Assembly: GCA_910587255.1 (NCBI GenBank)
Contig: CAJUKT010000052.1
Location: 1 to 59,683 of the forward strand
From: an uncultured Oscillospiraceae bacterium
GTDB taxonomy: Bacteria > Bacillota > Clostridia > Oscillospirales > Oscillospiraceae
Length of the DNA stretch: 59,683 nucleotides
Direction: 5' to 3'
Below, one piece after another: positions 48,735 through 57,429 of the stretch; position 1 is the stretch's first letter, and each line of letters opens with the position of its first letter. The position numbers were made by a program, and so were the translations under genes. The notes beneath the pieces are model-generated. The model was not told the DNA's origin. It saw nothing but the letters and a program-made list of their open reading frames with translations, and did not search any database.

Positions 48735-50636
48735 CTATTCCATGTCCGCCTCCCGGGCCTGGCGGCGCTTTTGGTAGTACTGGGCCTGGGCCTCCCAGAG
48801 GGAGCGGTATTTGCCCTGGGCCTCCAGCAGGGAGTCGTGGGTGCCCTGCTGGACCACCCGCCCGCCGTCGAACACGGCGATCTCGTCGCAGAACCGGCAG
48901 GAGGACAGCCGGTGGGAGATATATACGGCGGTCTTGTCCTCCACAATGTCGTTGAATTTGGTGTACACCTCCGCCTCCGCCTCCGGGTCCAGGGCGGCGG
49001 TGGGCTCGTCCAGCACGATGAAGGGCGCGTCCTGGTAGAGCACCCGGGCCAGGGCGATCTTCTGGGCCTCGCCGCCGGATATCTCCACCCCGCCCTCGTC
49101 GAAGTCCCGGTAGAGGAAGGTGTCCAGCCCCTCCGGCAGCTGCTCCAGCCGCGCCCCGAAGCCCGCCTTGACAAGGCACTGCTCCGCCCGGGCCCGGTCG
49201 TAGTCCTCCGACGCGGCCACGTTTTTGCCCAGGGGCTGGGAGAGCAGCTTGAAGTCCTGGAACACCACGGAGAACAGCGCCAGGTAGTCGCCGTAGCGGT
49301 ATTTGCGGATGTCGATGCCGTTGAGGAGGATGACCCCCTCGGTGGGGTCGTACAGGCGGCACAGCAGCTTGATGAAGGTGGTCTTGCCCGAGCCGTTCTC
49401 CCCCACCACCGCCAGGCGCCCGCCCACCTTGAACTTCATGGACACGTGGCGCAGGGCCCAGGCATCGGTGTTGGGGTAGCGGAAGGACACGTCCCGGAAC
49501 TCGATCTCATAGTTGCGGTCGGCGCGCTTCTCGGTGGTGAGGCTGCCCTGGTACATGCGGTTGGGGATGTCCAGCAGCTGAAAGACGGGAAGAAGGAACT
49601 GGGCGTTCTCCCGCAGGTCGGACAGCACGGACAGCAGGTCCGCCGCCCCCTTGGACAGTCCCGCCAGCGCCCCCACATACTGGGCGATGGCCCCCACCCC
49701 GAAGGCGCCCCCCAGGGCCTTGAGCCCCACGAAGAGGTACACCGCGCCGGAGTAGGCCCGCACCACCCCCTCCGAGGCGGCGGTGAGCAGCCCCCGGGGG
49801 CCGCGGCTGGCCCGGCCGATGGCGGAATTGGGGCCGAAGCCGTCCAGGGCGGGGTCGGCCGCCTTCTGGAAGAGGAATTTGTCCTGGGCGTAGACGCGTA
49901 TGTCGGCGGAGGCGGAGCGGTTGAACTGGGCGTGGGCGCACAGCGCATTGAAGGCCCGGTTGAAGAAGGAGCCGTCTATGGCGGACCAGAAGGTCTGGGC
50001 CCGGCTGTAGCACAGGGCGGACAGCCCCACCGCCCCAGCCATCAGCGCCAGCATGGCCGGCAGGCACCAGGGGCTGTTCAGCGCCGCCAGGGGGCTGCCC
50101 TGGGGCACGGGCAGGGTGAAGAGACTGGCGGACAGGGCCAGTGCCCCCGCGATGCGAAGCACGGCCTCCACCAGGCGGCTGAAGGCGTCCTTCAGCTTCC
50201 AAAGCCCCCAGCTGGCCCAATTCTCGTCCTCCATGATCTGGTTGAGCAGGGCGAGGGTCTTGGGGTCGTCCGCGTCCTGGAAGTCCATGCGCAGCATCTT
50301 GTCCACGTGCAGGCGGCAGCGGGCGGGGAAGGCGTAGCCATTGTCAATGACCTGGGCCCGGCAGCTGGCGGCGGCCTGGGCCGCCCCGGCCAGGGCGGTG
50401 GACAGCAGCAGCGCGGCCAGCAGGGGCCACGCCTCCCCGCCGCCCCCGCCCCCGGCCACCGCGTTCACCAGCCGGGCGGTGAAGTACAGCGGGACATAGG
50501 GGGACAGGGCGGTGAGGGCGTTTTTGGCCAGCGAGACGGGGAAAATCTTCGGCATGGCCTTCCACAGGATGGAATAGCCCCGGCGGGTGGCGGCGAACGC
50601 CTCCCTGAGGGTCATGCGGCTTTTGTTCTCACTCAT
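48735..50636 (-). CDS. ABC exporter, fused permease/ATPase, second subunit
   Basis: 633 aa. Six membrane segments (about 30-350) of the type I exporter fold, then an ATPase: Walker A VGENGSGKTT, signature EISGGEAQK, Walker B FIVLDEPTAALD and the switch His in YISHRLSS. The catalytic Glu is intact. Its first codons overlap the end of the partner gene by eight bases, a usual sign of a heterodimer. Substrates of such pairs range from peptides to lipids and drugs. It lies downstream of a kinase/regulator pair on the same strand, so the exporter may be regulated by it. Confidence 0.92.
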   Translation of the reverse strand: MSENKSRMTLREAFAATRRGYSILWKAMPKIFPVSLAKNALTALSPYVPLYFTARLVNAVAGGGGGGEAWPLLAALLLSTALAGAAQAAASCRAQVIDNGYAFPARCRLHVDKMLRMDFQDADDPKTLALLNQIMEDENWASWGLWKLKDAFSRLVEAVLRIAGALALSASLFTLPVPQGSPLAALNSPWCLPAMLALMAGAVGLSALCYSRAQTFWSAIDGSFFNRAFNALCAHAQFNRSASADIRVYAQDKFLFQKAADPALDGFGPNSAIGRASRGPRGLLTAASEGVVRAYSGAVYLFVGLKALGGAFGVGAIAQYVGALAGLSKGAADLLSVLSDLRENAQFLLPVFQLLDIPNRMYQGSLTTEKRADRNYEIEFRDVSFRYPNTDAWALRHVSMKFKVGGRLAVVGENGSGKTTFIKLLCRLYDPTEGVILLNGIDIRKYRYGDYLALFSVVFQDFKLLSQPLGKNVAASEDYDRARAEQCLVKAGFGARLEQLPEGLDTFLYRDFDEGGVEISGGEAQKIALARVLYQDAPFIVLDEPTAALDPEAEAEVYTKFNDIVEDKTAVYISHRLSSCRFCDEIAVFDGGRVVQQGTHDSLLEAQGKYRSLWEAQAQYYQKRRQAREADME

Positions 50637-52473
50637 GGTCTGCCACCCCTTTCAGGTCCGCGCTGCCCGCGTAGTATTTGCGCTGGATGCCGAACAGATA
50701 GGCGTACCGCCCGCCCAGCTCCAGCAGGGAGTCGTGGGTGCCCTCCTCGGCGATGCCGCCGTTTTCGATGAGCAGCACCCGGTCGCAGAACCGGGTGGAC
50801 GCCAGCCGGTGGGAGATATACACGCTGGTGGCGTCCCGGGTCAGCTCGTGGTACTTCTGGTAGAGCTTGCTCTCGGCGATGGGGTCCAGGGCGGCGGTGG
50901 GCTCGTCCAGCACCACGATGGGGCCGTTTTTGTACAGCGCCCTGGCCAGCATCAGCTTCTGCATCTGCCCGCCGGACAGCTCTACCCCGTCCAGGTAGAG
51001 CTGGCGGCCCAGGTGGGTGTTCTCCCCCTGGGGCAGGGTGCGGACCTGGTCCGCCACCCCCGCCCGCTCCAGGCAGTCCCACATACGCTCCCGGTCCACG
51101 TCCCCGCCCTGGGCCACGTTTTCCGCCACCGTGCCGGGCAGCGGGGCGAACTGCTGGAACACGGCGGAGAACAGCTTGTAGTAGTCCCGGCGGTTATACT
51201 GCCGGATGTCCTCCCCGTCCAGCAGCACCAGGCCCTCCGTGGGGTCCAGCAGGCCGCACAGCAGCTTGATGAGGGTGGTTTTGCCCGCGCCGTTTTTGCC
51301 CACCACAGCCAGCTTCTCCCCGGGGCGGATGGCCAGGCTGACGTGGGAGAGGGTGTCCGCCTTTGCGCTGGGGTAGCGGTAGGACACGTCCCGCAGCTCG
51401 ATGGCGTACAGGTGGCCGGGCTTGACGGCCAGGGGTGCGCCGTCCTCAAAGCGGAAGGGCTCCGGCGCGGCCATAAACTCCCGCAGGGTGGACAGGTCCA
51501 GGCTCTGGCGGTGGAGGGCGCCCAGGTCGGTGAAGATGCCCGTCACCCACTGGGCGAAGCCGCCCACGGCGGAGAAGTACAGCACGAATTGGGCGGGGGA
51601 CAGCTCCCCCCGGAGGGCCAGGGCGATGAGCCAGCCGTAGGCCGCGCCGTTGCGCAGCAGGGCCAGGGCCACGTCCAGCAGGTCGGCCCACAGATAGCGC
51701 CGCTGGGCTTTGACGCAGAAGTCCTCGAACATCTGGGTATATTTGTCGTAGAGCTGGAGCAGCCAGGGTCCCAGGCCGAAAATGCGCACGTCCTTGGCCA
51801 GCTTGGGGCTCTGGCTCTGGTACACGATGCGGTCGGACATGCGGCGCAGCCTGCCCTCCTCCTCCCGGTGGCGGTAGCGCCAGGAGCGGATGCGCTCCCC
51901 GGCGAAGTAGCCCGCCGCGGCCAGCGCAGCGGTGAGCAGGGAGATGGCCGGCCCCGCCTGGGAGAGCAGCAGCAGGTAGACGGCGAAGCTCACCAGGTTG
52001 GAGGTCAGGCTGGTCAGGGTGTTCCACACAGCCTCCCCCGCGTCGTTGTTGGTGGAGTGGGCCCGGCCGGCCTCTGCCAGGCGCTTGAGGTAGTCCGGGT
52101 CCTCGATGTGGGGGTAGGCGGTGCAACATTCCAAAAGGTTTTGCTCGACGGCCAGCATCCGGCGCACGCAGACCCGGCCGAAGAGGGTGTTGGCGTTCAG
52201 ATACGCCTGAAAGGAGTAGACGCACACCAGCCCCAGGGCGAACTGGGCGATCAGGACGGTCAGCTCCCCGGGGGACACCCCCCGGCCCACCGCGTCCAGG
52301 ATCATGGGGGTGACGAACAGCTCCAGCAGGCTGGCGGCCACAGTGCAGACGATGAGCCCTGCGCAGATGAGCAGAACGCTCTTGGCGTCCCGCCAGGCCC
52401 GGGAGATCATGAACGCGCAGTTAGAGGCCATGCCGTAGGCGGGCTTTTGCTTGCCGGTTTTGGTTTTTTCCAT
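50629..52473 (-). CDS. ABC exporter, fused permease/ATPase, first subunit
   Basis: 614 aa with the same architecture as its partner: six membrane segments, Walker A VGKNGAGKTT, signature ELSGGQMQK, Walker B IVVLDEPTAALD and YISHRLAS. Both ATP sites of the pair look catalytically competent, unlike asymmetric exporters with one degenerate site. The start ATG 52473 follows GAGGTGAG. A terminator separates it from the histidine kinase upstream, so it probably has its own promoter. Confidence 0.92.
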   Translation of the reverse strand: MEKTKTGKQKPAYGMASNCAFMISRAWRDAKSVLLICAGLIVCTVAASLLELFVTPMILDAVGRGVSPGELTVLIAQFALGLVCVYSFQAYLNANTLFGRVCVRRMLAVEQNLLECCTAYPHIEDPDYLKRLAEAGRAHSTNNDAGEAVWNTLTSLTSNLVSFAVYLLLLSQAGPAISLLTAALAAAGYFAGERIRSWRYRHREEEGRLRRMSDRIVYQSQSPKLAKDVRIFGLGPWLLQLYDKYTQMFEDFCVKAQRRYLWADLLDVALALLRNGAAYGWLIALALRGELSPAQFVLYFSAVGGFAQWVTGIFTDLGALHRQSLDLSTLREFMAAPEPFRFEDGAPLAVKPGHLYAIELRDVSYRYPSAKADTLSHVSLAIRPGEKLAVVGKNGAGKTTLIKLLCGLLDPTEGLVLLDGEDIRQYNRRDYYKLFSAVFQQFAPLPGTVAENVAQGGDVDRERMWDCLERAGVADQVRTLPQGENTHLGRQLYLDGVELSGGQMQKLMLARALYKNGPIVVLDEPTAALDPIAESKLYQKYHELTRDATSVYISHRLASTRFCDRVLLIENGGIAEEGTHDSLLELGGRYAYLFGIQRKYYAGSADLKGVADHE

Positions 52474-52500
52474 GTATCTCACCTCGTGGCGTATGGTAGC

Positions 52501-52532
52501 ACAAAAGCCCCCGGCCGTGTAAACCGGGGGCT
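52501..52532 (-). terminator. Terminator after the kinase operon
   Basis: On the minus strand AGCCCCCGG and CCGGGGGCT form the stem, followed by TTTGT. It lies between the sensor kinase stop (52586) and the ABC exporter start (52473). Confidence 0.75.
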
Positions 52533-52585
52533 GAATTGACGCGTGCAGGGGCTGAATTGCAGGGGCAGGGATGGACAGCGCCCCC

Positions 52586-53260
52586 CTACCGCGTGCCGCC
52601 GCCCACGGGCAGCAGAATCTCCGTGGTGAAGGCCCCCTCCTCGCTGTTGCGGCTGAGCCAGCCCCCCAGCCGTTCCACAATGGCGTCGATGCGCACCAGG
52701 CCGAAGCCGTGGCCCTCCCCCTTGGTGGAGCGGAAGCGGCCCTCCCGCTTCCTTTGCCTGCCTCCGGCGGTGAAGTTGGTGAAGGAGATGTAGAGCTGCT
52801 CCCCCTTCCTGTCGATATAGACCCGGATGAGCCGCTGCTCCTCGGGCAGGGGGAGGCTGGCCTCGATGGCGTTGTCGAAGAGGTTGCCCAGGATGACGCA
52901 CAAATCCAGTGCCGAGATGTCCAGCGCCACCGGGACGCTGGCGTCCGCGCGCACCTGGATGTGCTTGGACCGGGCCAGGGAGATCTTGCTGTTGAGGATG
53001 GCGTCCGCCATGGGGTTGCCGGTCTTGACCACCGTGTCCACTGCGGCCAGGTCGGTCTCCAGCTGGTCCAGGTAGGCCGCCACAGCCTGCCAGTTCCCCT
53101 GGGCGGCGTGGGCCTTCATCACCTGGATGTGGCTGCGGTAGTCGTGCCGCCAGCCCCGCATCTGGCGGTACATGTTCTCCACCTCGGCGTAATGGATTTC
53201 AATGAGCTCCCGCTGGTAGGCGGCGATGTGCTTGTCGATGAGCCTGGACAGCAGCGCCAT
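52586..53260 (-). CDS. Soluble GHKL sensor histidine kinase (LytTR partner)
   Basis: 224 aa, only the kinase core: H-box MRGWRHDYRSHIQVMKAH, N-box LGNLFDNAIEASL, G-box GHGFGLVRIDAI. It lacks the membrane sensor of AgrC/VirS-type kinases, so the cue must be cytosolic or come through a partner. It follows the LytTR regulator by 15 bases in a three-gene group headed by a flavoprotein, which suggests redox input. It resembles the C-terminal half of AgrC-like proteins and shows no sign of being a broken remnant at its own start. Confidence 0.85.
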   Translation of the reverse strand: MALLSRLIDKHIAAYQRELIEIHYAEVENMYRQMRGWRHDYRSHIQVMKAHAAQGNWQAVAAYLDQLETDLAAVDTVVKTGNPMADAILNSKISLARSKHIQVRADASVPVALDISALDLCVILGNLFDNAIEASLPLPEEQRLIRVYIDRKGEQLYISFTNFTAGGRQRKREGRFRSTKGEGHGFGLVRIDAIVERLGGWLSRNSEEGAFTTEILLPVGGGTR

Positions 53261-53275
53261 GGCGGCGTCCTCCCT

Positions 53276-53974
53276 TCATATCCGGTCAATGATGGCCCGG
53301 TTGAGCTTTTCGTACTGCCCCCGGGGCAGGGGGATGCGCTCGCCGGTGGTGAGCTCCGCCTCCGTCCGGGACGCCCGGCGCACAAAGGCCAGGTTCAGGA
53401 TGAAGGAGCGGCCCACCCGGAAAAACCGGCTGTCCAGCCCCTTCTCCAGCTCGGCAAGGGGGCGCTTGACGCTGTAGTCCCGGCCGGCGTGGACGGTGAC
53501 ATAGTTGTGGGACACCTCCAGATAGCGGATGGCGCTCAGGGGCAGGCGCACCGTCTCCCCCGGCAGCTCCAGGGTGAGGGCGGGGGCGTTGCGGCGCAGC
53601 CGCCCCACCGCCCGGGTGAGCACCTGGGAGAGCTTGTCCGGGTCCACGGGCTTGGTGAGGTAGTGCAGGGCGGACACCTCGTAGCCCTGGGCGATATAGT
53701 CGGCATAGCCGGTGACAAAGACGATCTGAATGTCGTCGTTGTCCCGGCGGACGGCCTTGGCCAGCGCCACCCCGTCCATGCCGTCCATCTCAATGTCCAG
53801 CAGCAGCACGTCGAAGTCCCGCCGCTCCTCATAGCGGAACAAAAACGCCTGGGCGGAGGGGAAGCGCTCCACCTCCAGCGCCGTCCCCGCGGCCCTGGCC
53901 CAGTGTGCGGCCAGGCTTTCGATGTACCGGGCGTAGTCCTGGTCGTCGTCGCACACGGCGAAGCGGAGGCTCAT
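53276..53974 (-). CDS. LytTR-family response regulator
   Basis: 232 aa. Receiver domain with CDDD near residues 8-11, phospho-acceptor in VLLLDIEMDGMDG and KPVD. LytTR DNA-binding domain (about 130-230; YLEVSHNYVTVHAG, FFRVGRSFILNLAFVRRA, IPLPRGQYEKL). Its first four bases overlap the end of the flavoprotein gene (ATGA), and the partner kinase follows. Targets may include the downstream ABC exporter. Confidence 0.9.
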   Translation of the reverse strand: MSLRFAVCDDDQDYARYIESLAAHWARAAGTALEVERFPSAQAFLFRYEERRDFDVLLLDIEMDGMDGVALAKAVRRDNDDIQIVFVTGYADYIAQGYEVSALHYLTKPVDPDKLSQVLTRAVGRLRRNAPALTLELPGETVRLPLSAIRYLEVSHNYVTVHAGRDYSVKRPLAELEKGLDSRFFRVGRSFILNLAFVRRASRTEAELTTGERIPLPRGQYEKLNRAIIDRI

Positions 53975-54780
53975 GACGGCGCGCCCCCGCGCTCCAGGCT
54001 GAAGTGGGCGGCGGTCTGCCCCTGGCCCACCGCCTTGGCCAGCTGGAGGGGCTGCCCGGTGCAGTCCCCGGCGGCGTACACGCCGGGGAGGCTGGTGGCC
54101 ATGCGGGCGTCCACCTTGATATAGCCGTTTTCCAGCTCCAGCCCCGGGGCCAGCCGGGCGGGGGCGATGGAGGCGCGCAGCAGGAACACCCCGTCGCAGG
54201 GGGTGAGCGCCCCGGCGGCGTCCCGCACCCCGCTCACCCGGTCCTCCCCCAGGATGGACAGCCCCGCCAGCCGCTTTACGATGACCTGGCAGCCGATGGA
54301 GCGCAGGAACGCCGTCTCCTCGTCAAAATTGGGGGCGTCCCCGGCGCATACCACGGTCCTGCCCCGGTAGAACATGCCGTCGCAGGTGGCGCAGTAGCTC
54401 ACCCCCCGGCCCAGCAGCGCCTCCTCCCCGGGCAGGGGGGCGGCCCGGGACACCCCGGGGGCCAGGATGACCGCCCCGCCCTCCACGGCGTCGTTTTCCA
54501 CCGACACCATCACCGTGTCCCCCAGGGGCATCACGGACAGGGCCCGGCCCGGCTTGAACTGCGCCCCCAGGTCCCTGGCCTGGGCGGCCAGGCGCTGCAC
54601 CAGCTCCAGCCCCGTGACGCCGGGCAGGCCGGGGTAGTTGGCCATGGCGGGGGCCCGGCACAGGGGGGAGGCGGTGGGGTCGTTGGTGATGACGAGCACG
54701 GACTTGTCCCGGGCGCGGGCGTGGATGGCGGCGGTGAGCCCGGCAGGGCCGCCGCCCACGATGAGCAGGTCGTATTTCAT
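53971..54780 (-). CDS. Thioredoxin reductase-like flavoprotein lacking the NADPH motif
   Basis: 269 aa, shorter than the usual 305-320. FAD site GGGPAGLTAA (9-18), redox-active CATC in GVSYCATCDG and C-terminal FAD contact GVYAAGDCTGQPLQLAKAVGQG are all present. The NADPH-binding pattern GGGDSAxEEA reads CAGDAPNFDEETAFL, and the HRRxxxR basic motif is missing. Flavin-type thioredoxin reductases that lack NADPH binding, including the ferredoxin-dependent FFTR group, are known in Clostridia, so electron input may not be NADPH. It heads an operon with a LytTR regulator and a soluble kinase. No thioredoxin gene is adjacent. Confidence 0.8.
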   Translation of the reverse strand: MKYDLLIVGGGPAGLTAAIHARARDKSVLVITNDPTASPLCRAPAMANYPGLPGVTGLELVQRLAAQARDLGAQFKPGRALSVMPLGDTVMVSVENDAVEGGAVILAPGVSRAAPLPGEEALLGRGVSYCATCDGMFYRGRTVVCAGDAPNFDEETAFLRSIGCQVIVKRLAGLSILGEDRVSGVRDAAGALTPCDGVFLLRASIAPARLAPGLELENGYIKVDARMATSLPGVYAAGDCTGQPLQLAKAVGQGQTAAHFSLERGGAPS

Positions 54781-54813
54781 GGCGTGTGCCTCCGTTTCAT
54801 GTTTCTGCTTCCC

Positions 54814-54842
54814 AGTATACTATTGTCCCCGCCCCATGACAA
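54814..54842 (-). promoter_or_regulatory. Promoter of the flavoprotein/LytTR operon
   Basis: Minus strand TTGTCA (54837-54842), 17-bp spacer, TATACT (54814-54819). It is back to back with the asparaginase promoter; the two -35 boxes are three bases apart. Confidence 0.75.
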
Positions 54843-54845
54843 TAC

Positions 54846-54874
54846 TTGCAAAGTGGATTTTGTTGGGGTATACT
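54846..54874 (+). promoter_or_regulatory. Promoter of the asparaginase gene
   Basis: TTGCAA (54846-54851), 17-bp spacer, TATACT (54869-54874), followed by GGAGGAGGG ahead of the ATG at 54905. Confidence 0.75.
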
Positions 54875-54904
54875 GGGGCTGATTTTGTTGGAGGAGGGCG
54901 TTTT

Positions 54905-55909
54905 ATGAAGCGCATCTTACTGCTCACCACCGGCGGCACCATCGCCTCCCGGCTCACCGACGAGGGGCTTGCCCCCGGCATTGACGGCGAGGGGCTTGCC
55001 CGCAGCCTGGGGGCGCTGGGGGACAGCTATGCCCTCACCGTCCGGGATATCCTCCACCTGGATTCGTCCAATATCCAGCCCGAGGAGTGGCGGCTCATCG
55101 CCCGGCATGTTTTTGAGGCCCGGGACGGCTTTGACGGCGTGGTGATCTCCCACGGCACCGACACCATGGCGTACACCGCCTCGGTGCTGTCCTTCATGGT
55201 GCGGGGCATCCCCATCCCGGTGGTGCTCACCGGGGCGCAGCTGCCCATCGAGCACCCCCTCACCGACGGGCTGGACAACCTGCGCACCGCCTTTGCCATG
55301 GCGGCCGGCGGCTGTGCGGGGGTGTTCCTGGCCTTCGGGCGGAAGGTGATGCTGGGCTGCCGGGCGGTCAAGACCCACACCACCGACTTTGCCGCCTTCG
55401 ACAGCGTGAACTGGCCGCCGGTGGCGGTCGTGAACGGCGCGGGCCTCACCCTGCGCCGGGAGGCGATCCCCCCGGCGGCCGGTCCGTGCGCGCTGCGGGA
55501 CGAGCTGTGCCAGCAGGTGTTTCTCATCAAGCTCACCCCGGGGCTGGACCCGGAGATCTTCGACATGCTGCTGCGGATGCACTACCGGGGCGTGGTCATC
55601 GAGGCGTTCGGGGCGGGGGGGCTCCACTTCATCCGGCGCAACCTCATCGAGAAGCTCCACGCCGCCGCCCAGGCGGGGATGGCGGTGGTGGTGTGCAGCC
55701 AGTGCCTGTACGAGAGCAGCGATTTCTCCCTGTACCAGGCGGGCCAGAAGGCGCTGGCCCAGGGGGTGATCCAGGGCTGGGACATGACCACGGAGGCGGC
55801 GGTGACCAAGCTGATGTGGGCGCTGGGCCAGACGGACAGCCTGGCGGAGGTGCGGGAGCTGTTTGCGCAGAACCTGTGCGGAGAAGTCAGAAGCGCGCAG
55901 CCGTCGTGA
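54905..55909 (+). CDS. ansA: L-asparaginase, type I
   Basis: 334 aa, no signal peptide, so cytosolic. Hydrolyses asparagine to aspartate and ammonia. First catalytic Thr in LLTTGGTIASR; second in ISHGTDTMAYTASVLSFM; also VLTGAQLPIEHPLTDG and IEAFGAGG. The length is typical of the cytosolic tetrameric type I group. The start is ATG 54905 after GGAGGAGGG. Its 3' end is followed within five bases by the hairpin-flanked repeat. Confidence 0.93.
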   Translation: MKRILLLTTGGTIASRLTDEGLAPGIDGEGLARSLGALGDSYALTVRDILHLDSSNIQPEEWRLIARHVFEARDGFDGVVISHGTDTMAYTASVLSFMVRGIPIPVVLTGAQLPIEHPLTDGLDNLRTAFAMAAGGCAGVFLAFGRKVMLGCRAVKTHTTDFAAFDSVNWPPVAVVNGAGLTLRREAIPPAAGPCALRDELCQQVFLIKLTPGLDPEIFDMLLRMHYRGVVIEAFGAGGLHFIRRNLIEKLHAAAQAGMAVVVCSQCLYESSDFSLYQAGQKALAQGVIQGWDMTTEAAVTKLMWALGQTDSLAEVRELFAQNLCGEVRSAQPS

Positions 55910-55913
55910 CAAA

Positions 55914-56165
55914 GCTCAACCGCCGCTGAAAGCGGCGGTTGAGCTTGTGGAAAAAGCCTCGCAGAGTTCGCGCCCGCAGGCGCGAAGAAAATGAAATCCG
56001 TTTTCCCCGGCGACCTGTGCATCAGGGAAAACACTTCTCGGCCGAACAGTGTGCGAGTTGGCCGCCTCAGGCGGACAGCGAGTGCGCGCATGAGGCCGCA
56101 GCTTTTCCCGTCGGAAAAGGCAAAGCCTTTTTCGACGGACTGAACCGCCGCTGAAAGCGGCGGTT
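55914..56165. repeat. 202-bp structured repeat, copy 2, flanked by duplicated terminator hairpins
   Basis: The core (55941-56142) matches 405-606 at about 95% over exactly 202 bp. It lies between two identical 23-bp hairpins (55918-55940 and 56143-56165; stem AACCGCCGCT/AGCGGCGGTT), unrelated in sequence to those around copy 1. The proximal hairpin extends by AAGCTC/GAGCTT, using the first bases of the core. In the core's last stem, one C-G pair of copy 1 is T-A here and a G-C is G-T, a compensating pattern. The loop is AAA instead of TTT. The distal hairpin plus TTTTCTC was probably the original bidirectional terminator between ansA and the regulator gene. Confidence 0.82.
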
Positions 56166-56169
56166 TTCT

Positions 56170-56544
56170 CTATTCAATGCCCATGTCCTTGTTGATATGC
56201 CCCCGCAGCGCGTCAAAGGATTCCACGCTCAGATCATGCTCGATGCGGCAGGCGTCCCGGGCGGCCACGTCCTCCGGCACCCCCAGGTGGATGAGCCAGC
56301 GGGTGAGAAGCAGGTGCCGCTCGTAGATGCGCCGGGCGATCTCCAGCCCATCATCGGTGAGGGTGAGCAGCCCCCCGGCGTCCATGACCACGAAGCCTCC
56401 CTCCCGCAGCAGGCTCATGGCCCGGCTGACGCTGGGCTTGGAGAAACCCAGGTGCTGGGCCACGTCGATGGAGCGCACCGGACCCTTTTCCCCCAGGGCG
56501 AGGATGGCCTCCAGGTAGTTTTCCGCGGATTCGTGGATGTTCAC
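56170..56544 (-). CDS. DtxR/MntR-family metal-dependent regulator
   Basis: 124 aa, the short MntR-like form without an SH3 domain. Winged helix (about 5-65): IHESAENYLEAILAL, SIDVAQHLGFSKPSVSRAMSLL. Dimerisation and metal region: RHLLLTRWLIHLGV and ACRIEHDLSVESFDAL, holding the Glu/His metal ligands. It represses metal uptake genes when Mn(II) or Fe(II) is bound. The start is GTG 56544 with GGGAGGG six bases upstream; a longer frame starts before that ribosome site. FeoAB at 45 kb is a possible target. Confidence 0.9.
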   Translation of the reverse strand: MNIHESAENYLEAILALGEKGPVRSIDVAQHLGFSKPSVSRAMSLLREGGFVVMDAGGLLTLTDDGLEIARRIYERHLLLTRWLIHLGVPEDVAARDACRIEHDLSVESFDALRGHINKDMGIE

Positions 56545-56652
56545 GGCGTTCCCTCCCAAGCAAGCCGCCGGACGGCGGACGGTTATTGGAACATTATGAT
56601 ACCATAAACCGCCGTCGGTGACAACGAAAAGTTTTCCCGGCCCCGGCGGCGC

Positions 56653-56681
56653 TGGACAGGGGGGCGGAATTGTGCTATAAT
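56653..56681 (+). promoter_or_regulatory. Promoter of the lipoprotein gene at 56724
   Basis: TGGACA (56653-56658), 17-bp spacer, perfect TATAAT (56676-56681), followed by GGAGGTG seven bases before the ATG. Confidence 0.8.
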
Positions 56682-56723
56682 ATCCTTTAGTTCGACAGAT
56701 TTTTTCAGTTGGAGGTGCTCCTT

Positions 56724-57392
56724 ATGCGGACAAAACGATGTGTCTCCCTGCTGTTGGCGGCGGCGCTGGCCCTGTCCCTGGCTGGGTGCGGCGCGAACGG
56801 GGATAACAGCAAGGGCAAGGGCGGGGCCATGACCATCGCCCCCGCCCAGCTCAGCCAGGAGGAGCAGGCCCTGGCCGACCTGCTGGCCCTGGGCATGGAG
56901 GCCTACCACATCTTCGACTTCCAGGTGGAGGGGGCCAAGTCCATCCACCTGCGGGCCTACGAGCTGGCGGACGGGGAATGGAAGTGCGTGAACCACGGCG
57001 TCCTGGAGGCCGCCGGAGGCGCGGGCCGCGTCGCGCTGACCTTCGGCAAAATGACCGAGGGGGTGCGCATGGCCTGTAAGGACGCATCCGGCGTCTATTC
57101 CAGCGAGGTCACGATGGCGGCGGGGGACGATGCGGCCTCCATGACCTTCGCCACCTCCACCCTCACCGAGAGCGCCAAGATCGAGCTGGACCAGGAGATC
57201 CCCCTGGCGGTCCAGATTGCCACCACGAAAAATGAGATCCGCTCCTATGAGGTGGGCTACTTCCACATGCCCCGGGAGTACGCCAAGCACGGCTACGAGC
57301 ACGTGTACGCCATCACCGTGACCTTCAGCGCCGGCGCCGCCTCCGAGCCGCTCCCCGAGTCCTCCCCGGCGCAGCCCTCCCCCGCAGAATGA
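56724..57392 (+). CDS. Lipoprotein of unknown function
   Basis: 222 aa. Signal MRTKRCVSLLLAAALALSLAGC with the lipobox LAGC. The mature part is beta-rich, with no Cys or His clusters and no family I recognise. It includes HIFDFQVEGAKSIHLRAYEL and VTFSAGAASEPLP near the Pro/Ser-rich end. It has its own promoter and terminator, so it is a single-gene unit. Confidence 0.8.
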   Translation: MRTKRCVSLLLAAALALSLAGCGANGDNSKGKGGAMTIAPAQLSQEEQALADLLALGMEAYHIFDFQVEGAKSIHLRAYELADGEWKCVNHGVLEAAGGAGRVALTFGKMTEGVRMACKDASGVYSSEVTMAAGDDAASMTFATSTLTESAKIELDQEIPLAVQIATTKNEIRSYEVGYFHMPREYAKHGYEHVYAITVTFSAGAASEPLPESSPAQPSPAE

Positions 57393-57398
57393 AAGAGA

Positions 57399-57427
57399 AC
57401 GCCCCCCGGCGCGCGCCGGGGGGCGTT
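57399..57427. terminator. Bidirectional hairpin between convergent genes
   Basis: AACGCCCCCCGG and CCGGGGGCGTT flank CGCGCG between the lipoprotein and HAD genes. It may end both transcripts. Confidence 0.75.
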
Positions 57428-57429
57428 GC

